A stretch of DNA of 64,000 bases from Lunularia cruciata (GCA_948567375.1 OX419755.1:3043001-3107000); one strand, 5' to 3'; shown: positions 31,925-43,681, counted from the first letter of the stretch. Notes: a model not told the origin generated them from the letters alone. Translations and numbers: made by a program.

Positions 31925-34498
31925 CTAATCCGATCCAATGTCTACTTCTTCCTCGGCTTTCAACCCTGAACCCGAAGTAATCTTACTTCCTACTATTCTG
32001 TCCTTGGGTTTCACAACTCTTACATCTTCTACCAGATCCAACAATTCTCTTTCTTGATCTGAAATTGCACTAGCAGGTAATCTATCTAACTCTTCATCTT
32101 TCGACCCACTCTTCTCTACTGTCGTTGAGGCCAACTCCAAAGACATTTGGATCCCGATGTTATCTACGTCGGGTTTTGCTTTAACATCCTGCCAAAGCTT
32201 TTCTAACTCTATTCTTACTAAGTCTAATCTAATCGCGATATTGTCTTCTACTTCTAAGATCTTCCTATCTACACGAGTTCTCAATTTAATCAACAAGGCA
32301 TTCAGATCTGTATCTTTCGCTTGCCTTCGCCTCGTCTCCTGCACTAACAGCTTCAACTTGTGCAGACGCGTTTCTTCAATTCGAACGCTGGTCTCTGTTC
32401 TTAGCATCGCGTTTACTCTGAGGACTATCTCCTGCAATGGCTCTAATCTTGTCTTCCTTTCTCGTTCCCGATCTGCAAGCCATTCCTCTCTGTACATCGC
32501 CAACTCTTCTTTGAATTCGGCCTTCACCGCATCCTTCTCTTTCTCCTTCAGTGCAACCTTTTCTTCCTGATTACGAAGTAAGTCTCGTAATCTCTCTTCT
32601 TCTCCATATCTCGCAGCCAACTCTTGCTGCCAGAGTTGCTTCTTCTCCTCCATACTCTCCATCACTCGATCGAGCTCTTGATCCTTCGATGCTACTCTCG
32701 CCATAGCATGGATGAGCTCTACTCTTGAATCAGCAAACTGCTGCTTCAAGATTTCAAATTCAGCTACTTGTCGCTCCCTTACGACATCACTCTTCCTTGC
32801 AAGATCCTCTTGATAGCTCAATTCTCTCCTCAGGTCTTTGATTACCTGACTTCTCTCCACTGCCTCCAATTGCATTACTTCTCTCTCCTTCTCACCTCGG
32901 GTCATACTCTTCTTCAACTCCGAGTTTTCTTCTTCTAATCTTGATACCACCTGCAATACAGTCTTTACCTTTGGACAAGTTGACTGCATCTCCTTTTTCT
33001 TCTTCTCCAACTTCACCAACAGCGGGCATACTACCATCTGCAGGTAATCTACTCCATTAATGATACCTTTGTCCCCTCTCGGAGTAGTCTCTCTTCTTTC
33101 TTCGTGTTCTCCCGATTCTCGCCTTCTTCTCTGGAGCCTTCGTATCGGAATTGATGCTTCACTGCCCGAGCTTCCTTCTACTTCTTCTTTCACTCTACTC
33201 GGTACCGCTTCCCCCTTCGCCTTACGTCTCGAGCGAATTCCTCACTGTACTGTGATCTTCTTCTCCTTGAGCACCGGTACTTTGTCTTCCAGCGCTGCAT
33301 TGTCTTCGGCTTTTACCTCGGCTTGAATTTCTTCTTCGTATTCTTCAGGCATTGGTGCCGAGGTCATTTCTCCACCGACTTCACTATCACTGCTTGTATC
33401 TCCACTCTGCAGTGTCAGCTCAGGTTCCTCCTCACGTTCCGAGTCCTCCGTCTTGAGCTCGGCTTCGCCTTCTGAGTCTTCATCTTCCGACTCAATCACC
33501 ACCATTCCTCGCCTCGGGTTATTATTCTGCATCTTCCGAGGTTTCTTGTTTTCTTCGGCGTCTGCTTGCGGAGTTCTCTTCTTCGTCGGGGTACTTTCAA
33601 CGACCTCCACGTTCTTCCCTGTCTTCGAGTAGTAATCGTCTGCGCTCCGGATTTGGAGAATGTATTGCTGCTCCTCCGTGTCGACTTCCTTTCGCACATC
33701 CGGATGGAAGTGCGACACCATCCGATTCCACTCCGCCGAGTTTAGCAAATTGAGCCCGAGATAGAAATGCGCTGCAAACGGCACAATATAATGTGGAGGG
33801 GACTTATCCCACAGATTCCACACCATCTGCCTTGTTCTCCCGTGAAAACACCTCGCCCAATTAATTGGTTCTCCTGCAAACAATTTGTGAAAGAACACCG
33901 CTTGGTGTTTCATCACATAGGTAGTTCTCTCCGGCTTCAGGAGGGCCATTAGTGCACTCACAATTCCCCTCCTCACTGGGTCCTTATAACTCTCAACTTT
34001 ATACCCATTCTTCGTCCTCTTCGACGAGAAGGCATCTCTCACCTCCTGAGTTTCTTGGGCTATCTCCCCTTTCCCCAAGAACGTGGCCCCCTACTCCAAG
34101 CCTACCTCCTTCCCGAGTACGAGTCTCCAATCCTACTCTGTCCAGCGAGCCGGATTTCCTCTCTTCCCTTCTTCCTTGGGACCATTGAGACATTTACTCT
34201 CGATGATTTCTGTCATGAATCCTGGAAAACTTATGTTCCAATTCCATGCCAGAAAGGTGATCCGAAGTCGGCTCAAGACTTCGATCCTCGCTACTACATC
34301 TAATTTCCGAATTGCATGATTTCTCACTGCAAATTCAAAGTTCTTCTTCCCTCCTCCCATCTCTTCTGCTTTCTTTCGGTCTCTCGATTTCTCTCTCTCG
34401 ACTTCTCCCTTACGCACTAACCCAAGGCCAACGCTATGTCCCTTTCCCTGATCACCTGCAAGACGACTCCTCAACGGCGAAGGAAAATTGCTCAACAT
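31925..34498 (-). pseudogene. LTR-borne ORF of B (right LTR copy)
   Basis: About 858 codons of continuous frame inside the LTR, interrupted by three stops: TAG at 34133-34135, TAG near 34092 (shared with the left LTR) and TGA at 33242-33244 (CGA in the left LTR). Parts: N-terminal basic region, GEPINWARCFHGRTRQMVW globular segment (278-codon frame 33242-34078), basic-acidic linker, VDYLQMVVCPLLVKLEKKKK, long coiled-coil-like C-terminus with KQLWQQELAARYGEEERL, and an acidic end (KAEEEVDIGSD). Stops differ between the two LTR copies, so the frame was probably longer at insertion. Remnants of the same frame occur at 47790-48917 and 55046-55402. It begins downstream of the TATA-like box, so it would lie in the 5' leader of the genomic transcript ahead of gag. 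Confidence 0.7.
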
Positions 34499-34516
34499 TT
34501 TGTCGTTGCAGTTTCA

Positions 34517-34527
34517 ATTTTTATAGA
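34517..34527 (-). promoter_or_regulatory. Candidate TATA box in B 5' LTR
   Basis: Minus strand reads CTCTATAAAAATTG about 390 bp into the LTR. The left LTR has CTTTATAAAAATCG at the same place (24587-24597). If used, transcripts would start near 34490 and include the LTR-borne ORF. Confidence 0.45.
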
Positions 34528-34912
34528 GTTGCACTTCTTCGTCTTCCGTCACTTTGAGTTTCTACCGAGAAATCACACCTCCTGCATGCACCCGTTACTA
34601 TCGCCTCACCTTCACGCGTATGAGCCGCCAATTTTGAAACCGCCCCTTCTTGAATTTCTCGCCCCGACGAAAGGTTGTTAGACTGTCTTTGCCTCGGGTT
34701 GAGCTCCCCCCCGATCCGAAGACAATTTACTTCGTATCGTTTGCTGACATAGCATTTCAGACTACTTTGCCTTATGACCCGAGGTCACTTTACTTCAGGT
34801 TTCACCCTGAAGACAATTTTCGTTGTCTTCTTCGGCCAACCAAGCGCAATCCGACTTCTCTATACACTTCTTCTGCTTTATTTTGAAAAAAACAAAAAAT
34901 GTGGGCACCACA

Positions 34913-36488
34913 GTTTGATGGCCCAATCCTCAAGTACCCTTTGTGCCATCAATCAGTTGTGCATGCTTGTCTCAACCATGGCCTCCCAAGAAGTAAGTCA
35001 TAGCTTGAATCCTTCAAAACTTGAAAAGTCTTGAGATTTTGAACTCTCATAACTGAAACTACCACTTTATCCATCACCCCTACTGGTCAAACTTGTTTCT
35101 TGTTTGCCATGCTCGCCACAAATGTAAAAGGTCTTGAGGGTATCATACACTACTTCTTCATCAACCTTTTTGATATGGCATTTAGTGCTAAGCCTCCATC
35201 AACCAATGTATCACTGATCTTGTGACCATTTACTCTCACATCAATCTTGGAGGCATATTCACAAGCCTCCCATGGTGCTAGTTTGGCATCCACCACCCCC
35301 ATTGATACTCGAACTTGCCTTCTTCCTCTTGCTCCTTGTACAACTCAAGCCACCTCTAAGCTCCTTTCTCAAAGTAGGATTCAAAGCAATCAATTTGCCC
35401 ACTGTGATGTTAGCCTTGTGACTACCAACATCCTCTAAGACATTATAGTTCCATTATTGTTTTGAGATCAAGAAGTCCTCCATCCCCAACTTCTTCCTTG
35501 GAGTCTTTGTTGTTGATGATGTTGAAGTGCTTGTGAAAGTGCTCCTAGTAGGCATAGGATTATCTTGGTGAGGAGTAAATCCTTGAGAAGAGTGCACATC
35601 CTCTGCAAAACAAGCTCTCTTCTTCTCTTGTGCCAAAAGCTCCAAATTAAGACTCTTGGAGTTTGAGCACTCTCCTTTCTCATACTTGCTCTCAATCACA
35701 TCTTTAGATGTTATCCCCTTACCTTTGTTTGGATTAGGAGCCACTTGGGTTTCACTAACTCCTTCTTTCCTTCTATTGGCTCCTTCATGACCCCTTCCTC
35801 CATGGTAAGTGGAATTTGCACAATTCCTTTGAATATGACCTCTTCTTCCACAATCAAAACAATTTCTCTGATTAAAATTGTTAGTTAGTTGGCTTCCTCT
35901 ATATGGATAACTTCCATAACTCCTAGGCCCTCTCCCAACATTCTGATCCACCTCTCTCTTCACCCATAGTTGCACCACAATGATCTTGAGATCTGCAAGT
36001 TGTTCTGTGATGGTTTGAAGTGGATCCTTTGGTGGAGATGCAAGAATTGGAGCAACTACTACTTGTGATGTAACCCTTGCCACTAAAGTATTAGAAGTTC
36101 CACCATACTTGTAACCTTGAGGAGGATGCACAACCTCTTTCACTACCAAATCACTCTCATCTCCTTCCAAACTCTCCTCCATATGAATTGCAATCTTGAT
36201 AGCTTCAATCTTAGAAGAAGGTTCTTCATATCTCACCTTGCTTCTAATTTGTGGTCTCAATCCTCCCACAAAATTCTCGGTGAGCATGGCCTCTATGCCA
36301 ATCATAGTAATCTCCACATCATCCCCACCCTTCCTTGACACTATGTGAAATCTGGACTCTAACTTCTCCACTCTATCCACATAGACTCTCACTTTGTCTC
36401 CATCTCCTTGTTTGAGAAAGGTAACCTCACTCATCAATCTCTCATAATTATCATCCGGAATAAAGTTCTCAATGAGTGTTGAAGTCAA
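34913..36488 (-). pseudogene. A1 gag and protease
   Basis: The 344-codon frame 35454-36488 covers the C-terminal half of capsid (NFIPDDNYERLMSEV) and the CCHC knuckle CFDCGRRGHIQRNC. The protease region at 34913-35450 is broken by stops and small deletions. Similar to A2 throughout but with many substitutions. Confidence 0.85.
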
Positions 36489-36518
36489 ACTCTCCCAAGA
36501 CTCTTCTTCCCCCTCTCT
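34913..36518 (-). mobile_element. A1 (5' part): protease and gag remnant
   Basis: Continues A1 after B. Corresponds to A2 positions about 19690-21290. Right end stops inside gag at the E1 LTR (36519). The rest of A1 (gag start, leader, 5' LTR) is not found to the right of E1. Confidence 0.9.
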
Positions 36519-37258
36519 TGTAATACCAAGAGTTAGCTATATGATCTAGATGTGAAATTTGGTCTGGTAACATCTAGAATGATGTTATACATGATGGTCA
36601 AAATAGATTAGATAGAAGTATCACCAAAAGAGTACTTATACAAATAGGGCAGAAACTAAAATAGACTTGAGAACCTTAGAACCAATAGCTAGACATATGA
36701 TTTAAAGGTGAGAATTGGTTTGGTAACATCTCGAAGGATGTTACACATCATGGACTAAATAGATCAGAAAGAGGTATCACCAAAAGGGGGACTTCTACTA
36801 ATAGAGTAGGAACCAAAATATGCCTAAAATCTTTGAAGGCAATTTTGGAGGCCTAAACGGATGAATTAGGCCTCAAAAATGTGCAGGCCCCCCCCCCTTA
36901 CAGAGGAAAGGCTGGCCTTCCCTCCCCCCTGATTTGTCTTATCGAGAGCTTTCCAATGGTACCTTACTCACGTGATTTTGAGATTCTATAGGAAGATTCC
37001 CTAAAAGATTCCCTCTAGTCAAAGCTTGTTTGACCAACCAGATAGGACCTAGACTAGACATGTCACCCATCCAAGTAAGTAATCCAAGGGTGGAGCTTGC
37101 TAACATGTGACCTATATGTGTCCCTAATCCTATGGTGGAGCTTCCTTGGAAGAGATACTCTTTGCCTATATAATAAAGAGAAGGTGCTCCTTTGGGGCAT
37201 CAAATGTTTGAGTGTGCAATCTGTGTTTTCTCTCTTCTCTTGTCCTCGGAGTATTACA
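36519..37258 (+). repeat. E1 5' LTR
   Basis: 740 bp with 8-bp inverted ends TGTAATAC...GTATTACA. Contains an internal partial duplication: the segment around GGTAACATCTAGAATGATGTTA near 36570 recurs near 36720. Matches the solo LTR at 54122-56781 in reverse orientation. Confidence 0.9.
37166..37176 (+). promoter_or_regulatory. Candidate TATA box in E1 LTR
   Basis: CTATATAATAAAG lies about 85 bp before the LTR end, giving a long U3 and short R-U5, as is common in plant gypsy LTRs. Confidence 0.5.
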
Positions 37259-37259
37259 A

Positions 37260-37272
37260 TGGTATCAGAGCG
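37260..37272 (+). other. E1 primer-binding site (tRNA-iMet type)
   Basis: TGGTATCAGAGCG one base after the LTR. TGGTATCAGAGC is the standard plant PBS complementary to initiator tRNA-Met. Confidence 0.95.
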
Positions 37273-37396
37273 AGTGTTTTAGTCCAAGAGAGTGGATCAC
37301 CCCTTTTGGAATAGCACGAATTATTGAAACTAAGTAATTTGAGGTAGAGAACATAGAGTAATTGCTAAACTTAAGGACTTTAGAAGAGCGGATGGG

Positions 37397-37826
37397 ATGG
37401 ATGCACCGGGAGGACAATTTCCCACACCTAGCTTTCCATTCTCAAACCCATTCCACATCAAGGTTATGTACATCCAGTGTGAGCAGATGAGGGTATTGCT
37501 AGTTTATCACTTTGGTGCAGAATTCATGGATAGAGTGATGAACTCACCAAACCCAATGATTCTACCTGTGGTGATATATGACAGAGAGTAGGATTTGACA
37601 ATCTACATTCTATTATGATAATATGGATATGAATGTCCCAAATCCTCTCCCTTTCAACACTCAAGTAGAAATCCATTATGTAGTGAGACCAAAAGTGATG
37701 TTTAGAGATTTTGTGGTTAGGAATTTGGGTGAGGAGTATTATCAACAAGTGATAGCTTCTGAGGTCCCAATGGTAGTTCCAATAGTTTGTGCGCCTTCCA
37801 AAGTGATTATATTGACTTTGTATTGA
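37397..37826 (+). pseudogene. E1 leader: two tandem copies of a small conserved domain
   Basis: The first frame (37397-37591, MDAPGGQFPTPSFPF start) contains IKVMYIQCEQMRVLLVY and MILPVVIYDRE and continues past a TAG into DLTIYILL. The second (37623-37826) has VEIHYVVRPKVMFRDFV, LGEEYYQQVI, MVVPIV and ends VIILTLY. Both follow the plan of the family A leader mini-ORF (MFRVQFYIRQ...LGEERAELM...YPVVHYD...EVILYILY). Function unknown. The second copy has no stop within the domain. Confidence 0.5.
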
Positions 37827-37841
37827 AGTAGACATTAGCAA

Positions 37842-38870
37842 TTGGGTGTTGCAGGAACCATGGATCCACAATTACAAGAGTTGGTTCAAGGAATGCAAGG
37901 GATGTTGAATGAATTTCGAGAGATTAAGATGACCATGGAGACCTTACAAATTCAAGTGCAAATCCTCAGGAACAATCAAGCCATGCAAGAAGAAGAGTCG
38001 TCTCAAAACCCAGTACCTGCAACTGAATTACTTGGAGAGGCACCCGTGCCTACGAACCCTATCAACGATGAACCACATTGCTATTCCGGATGAAGAAGAC
38101 CTGCAACATCAAGCCTTACAAGGGGCATTGTATGATAGGAGTAGTAGAAAATTGGATCTCAAGAATGAATCAATATTTCTGATTGTTCTCAACAGAGATC
38201 ACAGAGCATGTTGCAGGCGTGTTTGCATGTGGGTACTTGACCGATAAAAATCTCACATGGTATGATGCTTGGGAACGATCTATGTTGGCAGAGAGAAGGG
38301 AGGTCACATGGACAGCAATGCAAGAAGGACTGTTGAAGAATTTCCAATTGGTGGATTCTATGCAGATGGCTCGAACCCGACTATGGGGATTGAGACAAAA
38401 GAATAATGTACAAGAGTATGTCAGGCATTCTGGATCTACAAGTCGCAATTACCGACATGAGTCCAGCAGAGGCTCTTGACAATTTCAAACGAGGGTTGAA
38501 AGAGCGGATTCACCAAGAAGTCATGGTGCAAAATCCTTGCACAATATTTGAAGCCATTGCTTGTGCGCAGAGAATAGTAGGAGCATTAGGTAGAGGTGAA
38601 GGAGTAGTTCCACCTCAACATTATCGGGCAGAAATGCCACACATGGGTGGACCAATACCGATAGAATTGGGCAACCTTTGATTCCAAGATTGAGGAGCAC
38701 GACCGCTTCAAGAGGAGCGAGGACGGGTAGAAGAACAAAGAGATGGAGTCCCACGAGGAGAAGGGACTCGAGGAGATCAACGCTGTTGTTACAATGTGGC
38801 CATATTGGGCACATATCTACCAATTGTCACACTCGTTTCCCTAGAGGCCCTCGGCCTTTGTACAGGTGAT
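37842..38870 (+). pseudogene. E1 gag
   Basis: Start region MDPQLQELVQGMQGMLNEF (37860 on) is coiled-coil-like, followed by a capsid section broken by stops (EALDNFKRGLKERIHQEV, FEAIACAQRIVGALG near 38540-38590) and a zinc knuckle CGHIGHISTNC at about 38795-38830, with a frame change just before it. Non-functional. Confidence 0.75.
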
Positions 38871-38934
38871 CTCTGAACAACATGGAGAGACACATTGAAG
38901 AGGAGGAGGTGGAAATCACTTTGGAAAACAAAAA

Positions 38935-39360
38935 TTGCTAGTAAATGTACCTCGTGGCCTTACTGGCTCAATAAGGAAGCAGAGAAGCGAGGGAAGGAAG
39001 AAGAATAATGTGCAAAGATCCCAAAAGGCAACCTCACAATTGATTATCGTGAATGGAATCCTAGAAGGTAATCAAGTGAGAGTATTAATAGATCTGGGAG
39101 CAACAGAGAATTTCTTGTCTCACTCTATTGCAGTAAGATTGGGAATGGATTTAGAGAGAGATGGGAGTGAAGAAGTAGAGTTGCCTAATGGGCAACAGAG
39201 AGAATTGAATCATTACCTAGACGGGTAACCCTCTCTGTAGGAGAATATCAGGAAGCAATTGAGTGGCAAGTGATACAGTTAGCTCGTTATGATGCAATTT
39301 TAGGCATGCCATGGATGGAGCAGTACAACCCTATGGTGGATTGGAGGAAGAAAGTAGTGA
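38935..39360 (+). pseudogene. E1 aspartic protease
   Basis: QVRVLIDLGATENFLSHSIA has DLGA in place of the usual DSGA. A frameshift near 39215 leads to YDAILGMPWMEQYNPMVDW, the C-terminal protease motif. E2 (45709-45965) is a related copy of this region. Confidence 0.8.
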
Positions 39361-39524
39361 GAACCCACCAATAGTCAATCATTGGGGTTAAAGAAAAATC
39401 ACACAAGCAGAAACTACCTCTATATGTCATAAGGACGGCAACTGTCTGTAAGACCGATAGATGTTTTATGGGTCTAATAAGAGAAGTCTAGAGTGCACAA
39501 CTTGATGTACAAATTCCTGAGAAA

Positions 39525-40698
39525 TTGAAGGATGTGGTGGATGAGTTTCAAGATGTCTTTCTTGATGATCTACCCTCCGGATTACCACCAAAAAGGCGAG
39601 TATATCACAAAATTGAGACACTCACGGGGAAGACACCTCCTTGTAAGGCCCCATATCGCCTATCACCTCATGAGTTGGAGGAGTGTAAGACTCAAATTGA
39701 GGAGATGCTGCAGAAAGGGTTCATCCAACCTAGCGTATCACCATATGGGGCCCCTGTCTTGTTTGTGAAGAAGAAGGATGGTACAATGCACATGTGCATT
39801 GACTATTAGGGTCTCAATCAGCAAATTGTGAAGAACAAATACCCCTTACCTCGCATGGATGACCTGTTTTATCAACTCCATGGAGTGAGATACCTCACCA
39901 AACTGGAATTGCAGAGCGGTTACAATCAAATCCAAATTGTAGAGGAGGATGTGTACAAAACTGCCTTTCAAACCAGGTATGGCCACTTTGAGTACCTTGT
40001 GATGCCTTTTGGCCTCACCAATGCACCTGCCACTTTCATGAGTCTAATAAATGACATATTTTGTCCATACTTGGATAATTCTGTTATTGTCTTCTTGGAT
40101 GATATCTTAGTATATAGTAGCATGATGACAGAACACAAACAACATCTATGAGAGGTCCTCCGGAGTCTAAGACAGAATCAATTGTACGCCAAAATCTCAA
40201 AGTGCGAGTTTGGCAAGTCTGAAGTAGACTACTTGGGGCATAGAGTAAGTGCAAAGGGCATTCAAGTATTGACAGATAAAATAGAGGTCATTCAAAAATG
40301 GAGTGCCCCAGAAGATCAGACTCAACTTAAGAGCTTCTTGGGGTTGACGGGATTCCATCGTAGATTTGTCAAGGACTTCTCTAAGGTAGCATACCTTTAA
40401 CGGCACTACTTGGCAAGGGGAAGAAATGGATATGAGGAACTGCACAAGAGTTGGCCTTTCAAGAATTGAAGACCGCCTTGCTACATGCACCAATCTTGAA
40501 GTGGTATGACCCAAAACGTCCAATCAAGTTGGCTACAGATGCATCAGGCGTAGCAATGGGAGCAGTCCTACAACAAGAGTGGCATGACGGATGGCATCCA
40601 ATTGCAAATTTCTCTCAAAATTTGTTACCGGCAGAATGCAACTACCACACCACAGAACTAGAAGAGCTGGCCATCGTTCTAGCAACCAAGTATTGGAA
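39525..40698 (+). pseudogene. E1 reverse transcriptase and partial RNase H
   Basis: Pre-[19 protein letters not shown], then [18 protein letters not shown] at 39808-39810, [35 protein letters not shown], catalytic [10 protein letters not shown] near 40095-40125, a stop at 40149, LGHRVSAKGIQV, then RNase H IKLATDASGVAMGAVLQQ at about 40525 and a second RNase H segment ending LATKYWK, where the sequence switches to A4. The FLDDIL form and iMet PBS indicate a chromovirus-type element. Confidence 0.9.
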
Positions 40699-43443
40699 GC
40701 ATTGCAAGACGTTGATTAGGTGCTCAAAGTGCTCCTCCTTACTCCCACAGACACAAAATTCATCAATGATGTCTCTCACAAAATTTCCCAATGAAAGGTT
40801 TAAATACCTTGTTCATGAATCGTTGGAATGTGGCAGGAGCATTGCAAAGCCTAAAGGCATGACCTTGAAAGCATAAGTTCCCCAAGGTATGATGAATGTG
40901 GTGAGTTGTTGATGCTTTGGTGCAATCTTGATTTGGTTATATCCACTACAACCATCTCCAAAATTGTACCTCTCATGACATGCAACCTCCTCCAAGATAT
41001 CATCAATGAATGGCAATGGTTAGTAGTCCTTCTTGGTAACAGCATTGAGCTTCTTGTAATCCACACATATCCAAAGCTTGCCATTCTTTTTCTTCACAAC
41101 GACAACTAGAGACACCCATTCTGAATTCTCCACCTCAAAGATAAATCTGGCCTCCTTGAACTTATCAATCTCCTCCTTCACAACCAAAGATATAGGTGGG
41201 CTAATGCAACATCACTTTTGGTGGATTGGTCTTGCATGTCATTCCACCTCTATCTTGTGCTCCTCCAAGGGTACTTCCTTCAAATCTATGTAACTGAAAG
41301 CAAACACATGGATGAAGTTGCAAAAAATCTCCTCAAAACTCACCTTCTCCTCCTTGGTAACATGTGGGCCATACTTGAGGGTAGCTAACCTTCTCTCTAC
41401 CTCCTCAAGTGTCCATGGTGATTTATTTGGGTCCTTCAAAACCTCTAGCTTAGGTGCAAATTCCATAATACACGAGGGATACACATCTGAATCTGATTCA
41501 GATTCATCCTCCTCCGTGGAAGTCTCCTCTTCCATGCTTATGTCCACACCTGAAGCTCTTTCTTCAGAATCTGATTCCTAATAATTAGAAGATGGTGTAT
41601 CTGAATGTGAAGTATTAGTGGTGTTTGTCATAGGAACTCGGACTCTATGGTTTGATGGCCCAATCCTCAAGTACCCTTTGTGTCATCAATCAGTTATGTG
41701 TGTTGCTCTCAACCATGACCTTCCAAGAAGTAAGTCATAGCTTGAATCCTTCAAGACTTGGAAAGTCATGAGATTTTGAACTCCCATAATTGAAACTATC
41801 ACTTTATCCATCACCCTTGCTGGTCTAACTTGTTGCTTGTTTGCTATGCTCACCACAAATGTTGCAGTCATAGTATTGTGATGGTATCATACCCAACTTC
41901 TTCATCAACCATTTTGACATGAGATTCACTACTAATCCTCCATCAACCAATGCGTCCTCGATGTTGTGACCCTTTACTCTCACATCAATCTTGGAGGCAT
42001 ATTCACAAGCCTCCCATGGTGTTGGTTTGGCATCCACCGCTTCCATTGATACTAGAACTTTTGCCTTCTTCTTCCTCTTGCTCCTTGTACAACTCAAACC
42101 ACCTCTAAGCTCCTTTCTCAAAGTAGGATTCACAGTAATCAATTGGTCCACTGTGATGTTAGCCTTGTGACTACCCACATCCTCCAAGACATTGTAGTTC
42201 CATTGTTGTTTTGAGATCAAGAAGTCCTCTATCCCTAACTTCTTCCTTGGAGTCTTTGTTATTGATGGTGTTGAAGTGCTTGTGCAAGTGCTCCTAGTAG
42301 GCATAGGAGTATTTTGGCTAGGAGTAAATCCTTGAGAATAGTGCACATCCTCTACAAAATGAGCTCTCTTCTTCTCTAGTGCCAAAAGCTTGAAATTAAG
42401 ACTCTTGGAGTTTGAGCACTCTCCCTTCTCATACTTGCTCTCAACCACATCTATAGATGTTATACCCTTACCTTTGTTTGGATTAGGAGCCACTTGGGTT
42501 TCACTACCTCCTTCTTTCCCTCTATTGGCTCCTTCATAACCCCTCCCTCCATGGTAAGTAGAATTTGGGCAATTCCTTTGGATGTGACTTCTTCCTCCAC
42601 AACCAAAACAATTTCTCTCATTAAAATTGTTGGTTGGTTGGCCTCCTCTATATGGATAACTTCCATAACTCCTAGTCCCTCTCCCCACATTCTGATCCAC
42701 CTCTCTCTTCTCCCATAGTTGCACCACATTGATCTTGAGATCCGCAAGTTGTTCTGTGATGGTTTGAAGTGGATCCTTTGGTGAAGGTGCAAGAATTGGA
42801 GAAACTACTACTTGGTGTGACCCTTGCCACCAATGTATCAAAAGCTCCACCATACTTGTAACCTTGAGGAGGATGCACAACTTCCTTCACCACCAAATCA
42901 CTCTCATCTCCTTCCAAACTCTCCTCCATACAAATTGCAACCTTGATAGCTTCAACCTTGGAAGAAGGTTTCTCATATTTCACCTTGCTTCTAATTTTTG
43001 GTCTCAGTCTCCCCACAAAATTATTGGTGAGCATGGCCGCTATGCCAATCATAGTAGTCTCCATATCATCTCCATCCTTCCTCAACACTATGCAAAATCT
43101 GGACTCTAACTTCTCTACTCTTTCTACATAGACTCTCACCTTCTCTCCATCTCCTTGTTTGAGAAAGTTAACCTCACTCATCAATCTCTCATAACTCTCA
43201 TCTGGAAGAAATTTCTCAATGAGTATTGAAATCAAGACTCTTCTTCCCTATCTCTCCTCTCCCTCTATTTTGGTATTCTGACTCATACCATGTAAGTGTT
43301 GCATCCTCAAAGAAATCTGGTAATAATGAGGCCCACTCATTCTTCCTCCTCTCATTTTTTCTTACGCAAGCTCTCTTGAAGTCTCTCACAAAGGCCTCCA
43401 CATCTTCTCCATCCTTGCCAAAGAAAACCGGAAGTTTCTCCAT
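40699..43443 (-). pseudogene. A4 gag-pol remnant
   Basis: Gag starts MEKLPVFFGKDGEDVEAFV at 43443. Fragments: 43216-43443 and 42672-43235 capsid, 41825-42880 with CFGCGGRSHIQRNC knuckle (42560-42610; the Gly before His is changed to Ser), protease at about 41686-41960, acidic linker 41239-41547, RT N-terminus 40813-41230. Frameshifts and stops throughout. Confidence 0.9.
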
Positions 43444-43681
43444 CTTAACCCCTCACTATCTTTCTTTTCTCTCAACTTTTTTCTTTTTCTCTTTTCTTTT
43501 CTCTCACTCTATAACTAATAGAGTATAAACATGAATAACATCATCTGAGAATAATTCACTCTAGGGAACACAAAAGGTTCAGGTTGCTCCACGATTTCTA
43601 TAGTAATATCAAATCCTAGAGTGCATATTAATCAAACTCTCATGGATAGTTTATCCATAAGTTGAAAGATTATCTCCATCA

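Larger units (their letters stand above)
13374..34912 (-). mobile_element. B: complete giant-LTR gypsy element with nested A2
   Basis: Minus strand. LTRs start TGTGACAACCC and end GGGCACCACA (plus-strand reading). Flanking GTTTG at 13369-13373 and 34913-34917 is a perfect 5-bp target duplication, and removing B restores family A sequence that A2 shows uninterrupted near 19690. The 5' LTR is at right (31135-34912), the 3' LTR at left (13374-15912 plus 23740-24981, split by A2). PBS, gag-pol and polypurine tract are in the expected order. The two LTRs differ at about 18 sites in their first 575 bp by eye, mostly transitions, so the insertion is not recent. Confidence 0.95.
31135..34912 (-). repeat. 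B 5' LTR (3.8 kb)
   Basis: 3778 bp, TGTGACAACCC to GGGCACCACA, next to the GTTTG target duplication. Unusually long for a plant LTR and mostly occupied by an ORF in the sense direction. Confidence 0.95.
36519..40698 (+). mobile_element. E1: chromovirus-like gypsy element, 3' end lost
   Basis: Plus strand: 5' LTR (36519-37258), tRNA-iMet PBS, leader with two small related frames, gag, protease, RT and part of RNase H. Stops at about 40698 where A4 begins; no 3' LTR. Inserted into A1 gag at a CTCT-rich site. A solo LTR of the family is at 54122-56781 and an internal fragment at 45709-45965. Confidence 0.9.

Noticed and set aside
37260-37272. tRNA gene at the TGGTATCAGAGC sequence
   Set aside because: Only the short complement of a tRNA 3' end directly after an LTR; no cloverleaf, so it is a primer-binding site.
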